Assembly (NCBI RefSeq): GCF_022347765.1
Contig: NZ_JAKRFZ010000019.1
Coordinates: 27,353-91,352 of the forward strand
Source: Pseudoalteromonas sp. OOF1S-7
GTDB taxonomy: Bacteria > Pseudomonadota > Gammaproteobacteria > Enterobacterales > Alteromonadaceae
Direction: 5' to 3'
DNA: 64,000 bases
The translations under genes were made by a program, and so were the position numbers. Position 1 is the stretch's first letter. Each line of letters begins with the position of its first letter. Below, piece after piece: positions 61,451-64,000 of this stretch. Under the pieces are notes generated by a model, which worked only from the letters and a program-made list of their open reading frames with translations, was not told the origin of the DNA and did not search any database.

Positions 61451-63634
61451 ATGAAACCAGGTAACTTATTGAACAAACCAGCTTGGTTGCTGGCCTGTGT
61501 ATTAGCGGCATCAGGCCTGTCGCTGAGTGCAAATGCAGCAATAGACACTGACGATGACAAAGTCACGCGGTTAGATCTGCAAGGTCAGATAGACAATTTT
61601 GCACCATTTTCTAAAACCCTCTGGGCCGGGGCACACAATGCCTATGCGTCGCATTCCTGGAGTAAGGGCACCTATACAGACGTCAACCAGTACTACTCGC
61701 CCAAAAGCTTGCTCAAGCGCGGTATACGGGTGATGGAATTTGATATCTATCCGGAAAGCACCGCAGATTCAACCCCAATGCTGTGCCATAATTCCCGGGA
61801 AAATGAAGCCGTTTGTTCTGCCTTTCACGCCAAATTATCGGAAGGATTAGACGACATTAAAGACTTTCTGAAGGACAACCCGGACGAAGTCATTCTATTG
61901 AAAATTGAGTCATACAAGCACAACAACCACAATAACTGGCACAACAAGATCGGCGAGCGGTTAAAAAATGACATCGGCGATTACTTATTGTTACCGTCCG
62001 ACTGGGGCTATGCCGATAAAAGCTGTGCGTCTTTGCCAGTCTCTTACCTGAGCAAGCGCGATATTCTGGCGGCGGGTAAGCAACTGGTTGCCGTCGTGCA
62101 AACACCGCGAGATCACAGCAACTTGTGCTCGTATCACAAATCCGGCAGCTACTCTAAGTTCTGGAATACCGTGTTTATTGGTGTGGACGCCTTTAATGCT
62201 GATGGTGACCTCAAAAGCAATCAGCCGTTTTGCCAAAATGGCAGCAATAAATGTCTGAACGGTGATCAGACCGATCACTACAACGCCAACAATATGACCG
62301 TGGTCATTGATGGGGCCACACAGCTCAATACCGATGGCCCCGATGCAGATAAAACCGGCAGCAATGTGATCAGTAAATGGGCCAACAAAGGCGCACAAAT
62401 TTTGGAGCTGGCGCTGGTTGAGGCCAATAACACCAGCGCGGCCAGCGGCTATGGCGCCAACGAAGTTCAAATCGAAGACTATATCTGGTCATGGAAATCT
62501 AACCGGCCTAATAACTCAGGCAATTGCGCCAGTCTGGAAATAGATTCTTCCATCGTGGATAAAACCTGCGAGACTTACCAATACCATGCCTGTGTGGATG
62601 AAAACCGTAACTGGAAACTGACCACCAGCAAGGGCAGCTGGGAGATGGGTTTTGCAAACTGTCAGAACCTGGGCGGCAGTTACACCTTTGCCATGCCGTT
62701 CAACGCCTACGAGCAGGTTCAGCTGAATAATGAAATTGGCCTCAGCTCAGAGAGCCACTGGGTCAACTATTATCGTGCGTTTGAGGACTTCTGGCTGTCT
62801 AACTCTGCAAGCAATATCGACTGGATGTTTTTTAAAAGTGCTGCGCTGGGCTCGACCAATAAGGGTGACGCGTTCAGCGGCCTGGATCTGTTAAAGCGCA
62901 AAGCCCTGGTAGGCGGCACCTTTAACCTTAGCTCAGTACGGATCCGTTCGAAAGATCGCGTTGACGGCTTTGAGGCATGTTACACAACCAGTCAAAGCGT
63001 ATCACATGCCAGTGTCGGCAACTCGGAAATTTGTGTGAACTATGGCGGTAATGGCGGCAGCTGGGGCAATCAGCTGACCTTTGATGTCAGCAAAGGTGAT
63101 TACCTTAAAAGCATGAAGGTCTGTCGGGATGACAGCAAGTATGGGTATAGTACCGTGTACTCACTGGAGCTGACATCTAGTGATAACCGAAAAATTTCTG
63201 GCGGTACAAATAGTGGAATCTGCGCAACTTTGACCTTCAAATCAGGTCTACAGCTGTTTGCCTTCCACGGCACCCAAAACAAGGAGCTCAACTCAATCGG
63301 TGCCTACTACATAGACTCATCTCTGGTCAATGGCGGCTTATTTGCGACCGATTGGCTCGACCACGATGATCCGTCCGGTGGTGACAACGAGCTGTTCATT
63401 ACCCATCAGTCTCTGGGCAACATTGGGATCAGTTGCAGTACTGCAGATGTGGCCACAGTTGTCGCCCGGGTGGTGGGTAATAAGCTGGACGCCAGCCTGA
63501 CTGGCCAAAACCTGGTCAACAACAATTCAGGCTTTGCCTGCTGGAACTCCAGCAATGGCGGCAACAGCAGCTACGTTACCTGTGAAGATTACGAAGTAAG
63601 ATACTTCTTCACTAAAGCGAGTTGTGTACCTTAG
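61451..63634 (+). CDS. secreted phosphatidylinositol-specific phospholipase C-like protein, multidomain
   Basis: 727 residues. A signal peptide (about 1-30, ending ANA) is followed by a PLC X-domain (about 45-340) with both catalytic histidines in context: H62 (WAGAHNAYASHSW) and H113 (PMLCHNSREN), with EFDIYPES between. The C-terminal 370 residues contain several paired cysteines and beta-rich segments (DENRNWKLTTSKGSW; RSKDRVDGFEACYTTS...; LTSSDNRKISGG) suggestive of two carbohydrate- or membrane-binding modules, which I cannot name. AGGAG precedes the start. Likely an extracellular lipid hydrolase or lytic factor. Confidence 0.82.
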   Translation: MKPGNLLNKPAWLLACVLAASGLSLSANAAIDTDDDKVTRLDLQGQIDNFAPFSKTLWAGAHNAYASHSWSKGTYTDVNQYYSPKSLLKRGIRVMEFDIYPESTADSTPMLCHNSRENEAVCSAFHAKLSEGLDDIKDFLKDNPDEVILLKIESYKHNNHNNWHNKIGERLKNDIGDYLLLPSDWGYADKSCASLPVSYLSKRDILAAGKQLVAVVQTPRDHSNLCSYHKSGSYSKFWNTVFIGVDAFNADGDLKSNQPFCQNGSNKCLNGDQTDHYNANNMTVVIDGATQLNTDGPDADKTGSNVISKWANKGAQILELALVEANNTSAASGYGANEVQIEDYIWSWKSNRPNNSGNCASLEIDSSIVDKTCETYQYHACVDENRNWKLTTSKGSWEMGFANCQNLGGSYTFAMPFNAYEQVQLNNEIGLSSESHWVNYYRAFEDFWLSNSASNIDWMFFKSAALGSTNKGDAFSGLDLLKRKALVGGTFNLSSVRIRSKDRVDGFEACYTTSQSVSHASVGNSEICVNYGGNGGSWGNQLTFDVSKGDYLKSMKVCRDDSKYGYSTVYSLELTSSDNRKISGGTNSGICATLTFKSGLQLFAFHGTQNKELNSIGAYYIDSSLVNGGLFATDWLDHDDPSGGDNELFITHQSLGNIGISCSTADVATVVARVVGNKLDASLTGQNLVNNNSGFACWNSSNGGNSSYVTCEDYEVRYFFTKASCVP

Positions 63635-63658
63635 TGCTTACTACACTATGTTTTTCCA

Positions 63659-63679
63659 AAGCGCCACATGGCGCTTTTT
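63659..63679 (+). terminator. intrinsic terminator after the phospholipase C-like gene
   Basis: AAGCGCC-ACAT-GGCGCTT (7-bp stem, 4-nt loop) ending in five T, 25 bp past the stop codon. Confidence 0.88.
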
Positions 63680-63865
63680 CGTTCCTTGTAGCCTAGACCG
63701 TTGCGAAGATATCCACCACAATATAAGCAAATTGGTATGAGCTTTTTCGTACTATTTCAGGAGGCAACACTGGGGTACTTGCCCTGGAAATTGCGTTATT
63801 TGTTTTTCCTGTTCTGTACCTTTTTTGTCATGTAATGGCAAAATGGCACTAGTAAGTGTTGGCAC

Positions 63866-64000
63866 TTATTTACAAAAGACTTTGCCACCAATCATTTTAA
63901 AGGCGGGCGTGCCACGTACCAGTGTGTCGCGCGCAAACACGGTGCCACAACCCGGGCACACACCACCGTGCTCAGTATGATCCGTCACAATCCGCTCTTT
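63866..64000 (-). CDS. zinc-ribbon protein, 3' end only
   Basis: The minus-strand frame is open from the right edge to TAA at 63866 (44 codons). It contains CPGCGTVFARDTLVRG and ends KVFCK, with two CxxC-like cysteines and one near the C-terminus, consistent with a small zinc-binding domain. Too little is visible to name the protein; its start lies beyond the window. Confidence 0.6.
   Translation of the reverse strand, partial: KERIVTDHTEHGGVCPGCGTVFARDTLVRGTPAFKMIGGKVFCK

Overview
The window looks like a chromosomal segment of a marine gammaproteobacterium of the Alteromonadales, most likely Pseudoalteromonas. This is inferred from gene content (RapA, DUF3192 lipoprotein, PhoH-type ATPase, several RND pumps, secreted S8 and S41 peptidases, integron-type attC sites) and not from any marker-gene comparison. 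No rRNA or tRNA gene and no CRISPR array was seen.

Layout. 1-9.3 kb: tail of a D-2-hydroxyacid dehydrogenase, a small lipoprotein, then minus-strand signalling genes (a membrane diguanylate cyclase, a hybrid histidine kinase, and a response regulator with a degenerate GGDEF domain) and a PIN-PhoH protein. 9.7-17 kb: rapA, two small envelope proteins, a hidden 52-residue double-glycine peptide gene, and a di-heme cytochrome peroxidase/MauG-like protein. 17.3-23.7 kb: a four-gene operon of RND adaptor, RND pump, OmpR-type regulator and histidine kinase. 24-29.1 kb: an acyltransferase, a periplasmic binding protein, and an operon of small ORF, EamA transporter and old yellow enzyme.

29.2-36.1 kb is accessory DNA. 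It holds a decayed two-gene remnant, one member of which has AUC where its start should be, an HxlR regulator divergent from an SDR-cupin operon, and then a run of five minus-strand gene cassettes separated by six integron attC-like sites with no integrase in view. The cassettes encode a TIR-like membrane protein, a barstar homologue, a lipoprotein, a membrane protein and a possible nuclease-fold protein.

36.1-43.9 kb is a MacAB-like ABC export operon. It is followed by an NtrC-type activator and its kinase, and a sigma-54-type promoter with an upstream palindrome precedes the operon, so the module looks self-contained. 44-49.7 kb is again accessory: a toxin-antitoxin pair with a frameshifted toxin, an IS10-like fragment, an intact IS3-family element, short tandem repeats, two more cassette-like genes with one attC, and an array of eleven 83-bp hairpin repeats.

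49.7-55 kb holds a second RND pump with its adaptor, divergent from a MarR regulator. A perfect palindrome between them resembles two palindromes in front of the EamA/old yellow enzyme operon. 55-64 kb holds exported hydrolases (S8 protease, S41 peptidase, phospholipase C-like protein), an acyltransferase, an AraC regulator, two copies of a ~115-bp dispersed repeat, and the end of a zinc-ribbon gene at the right edge.
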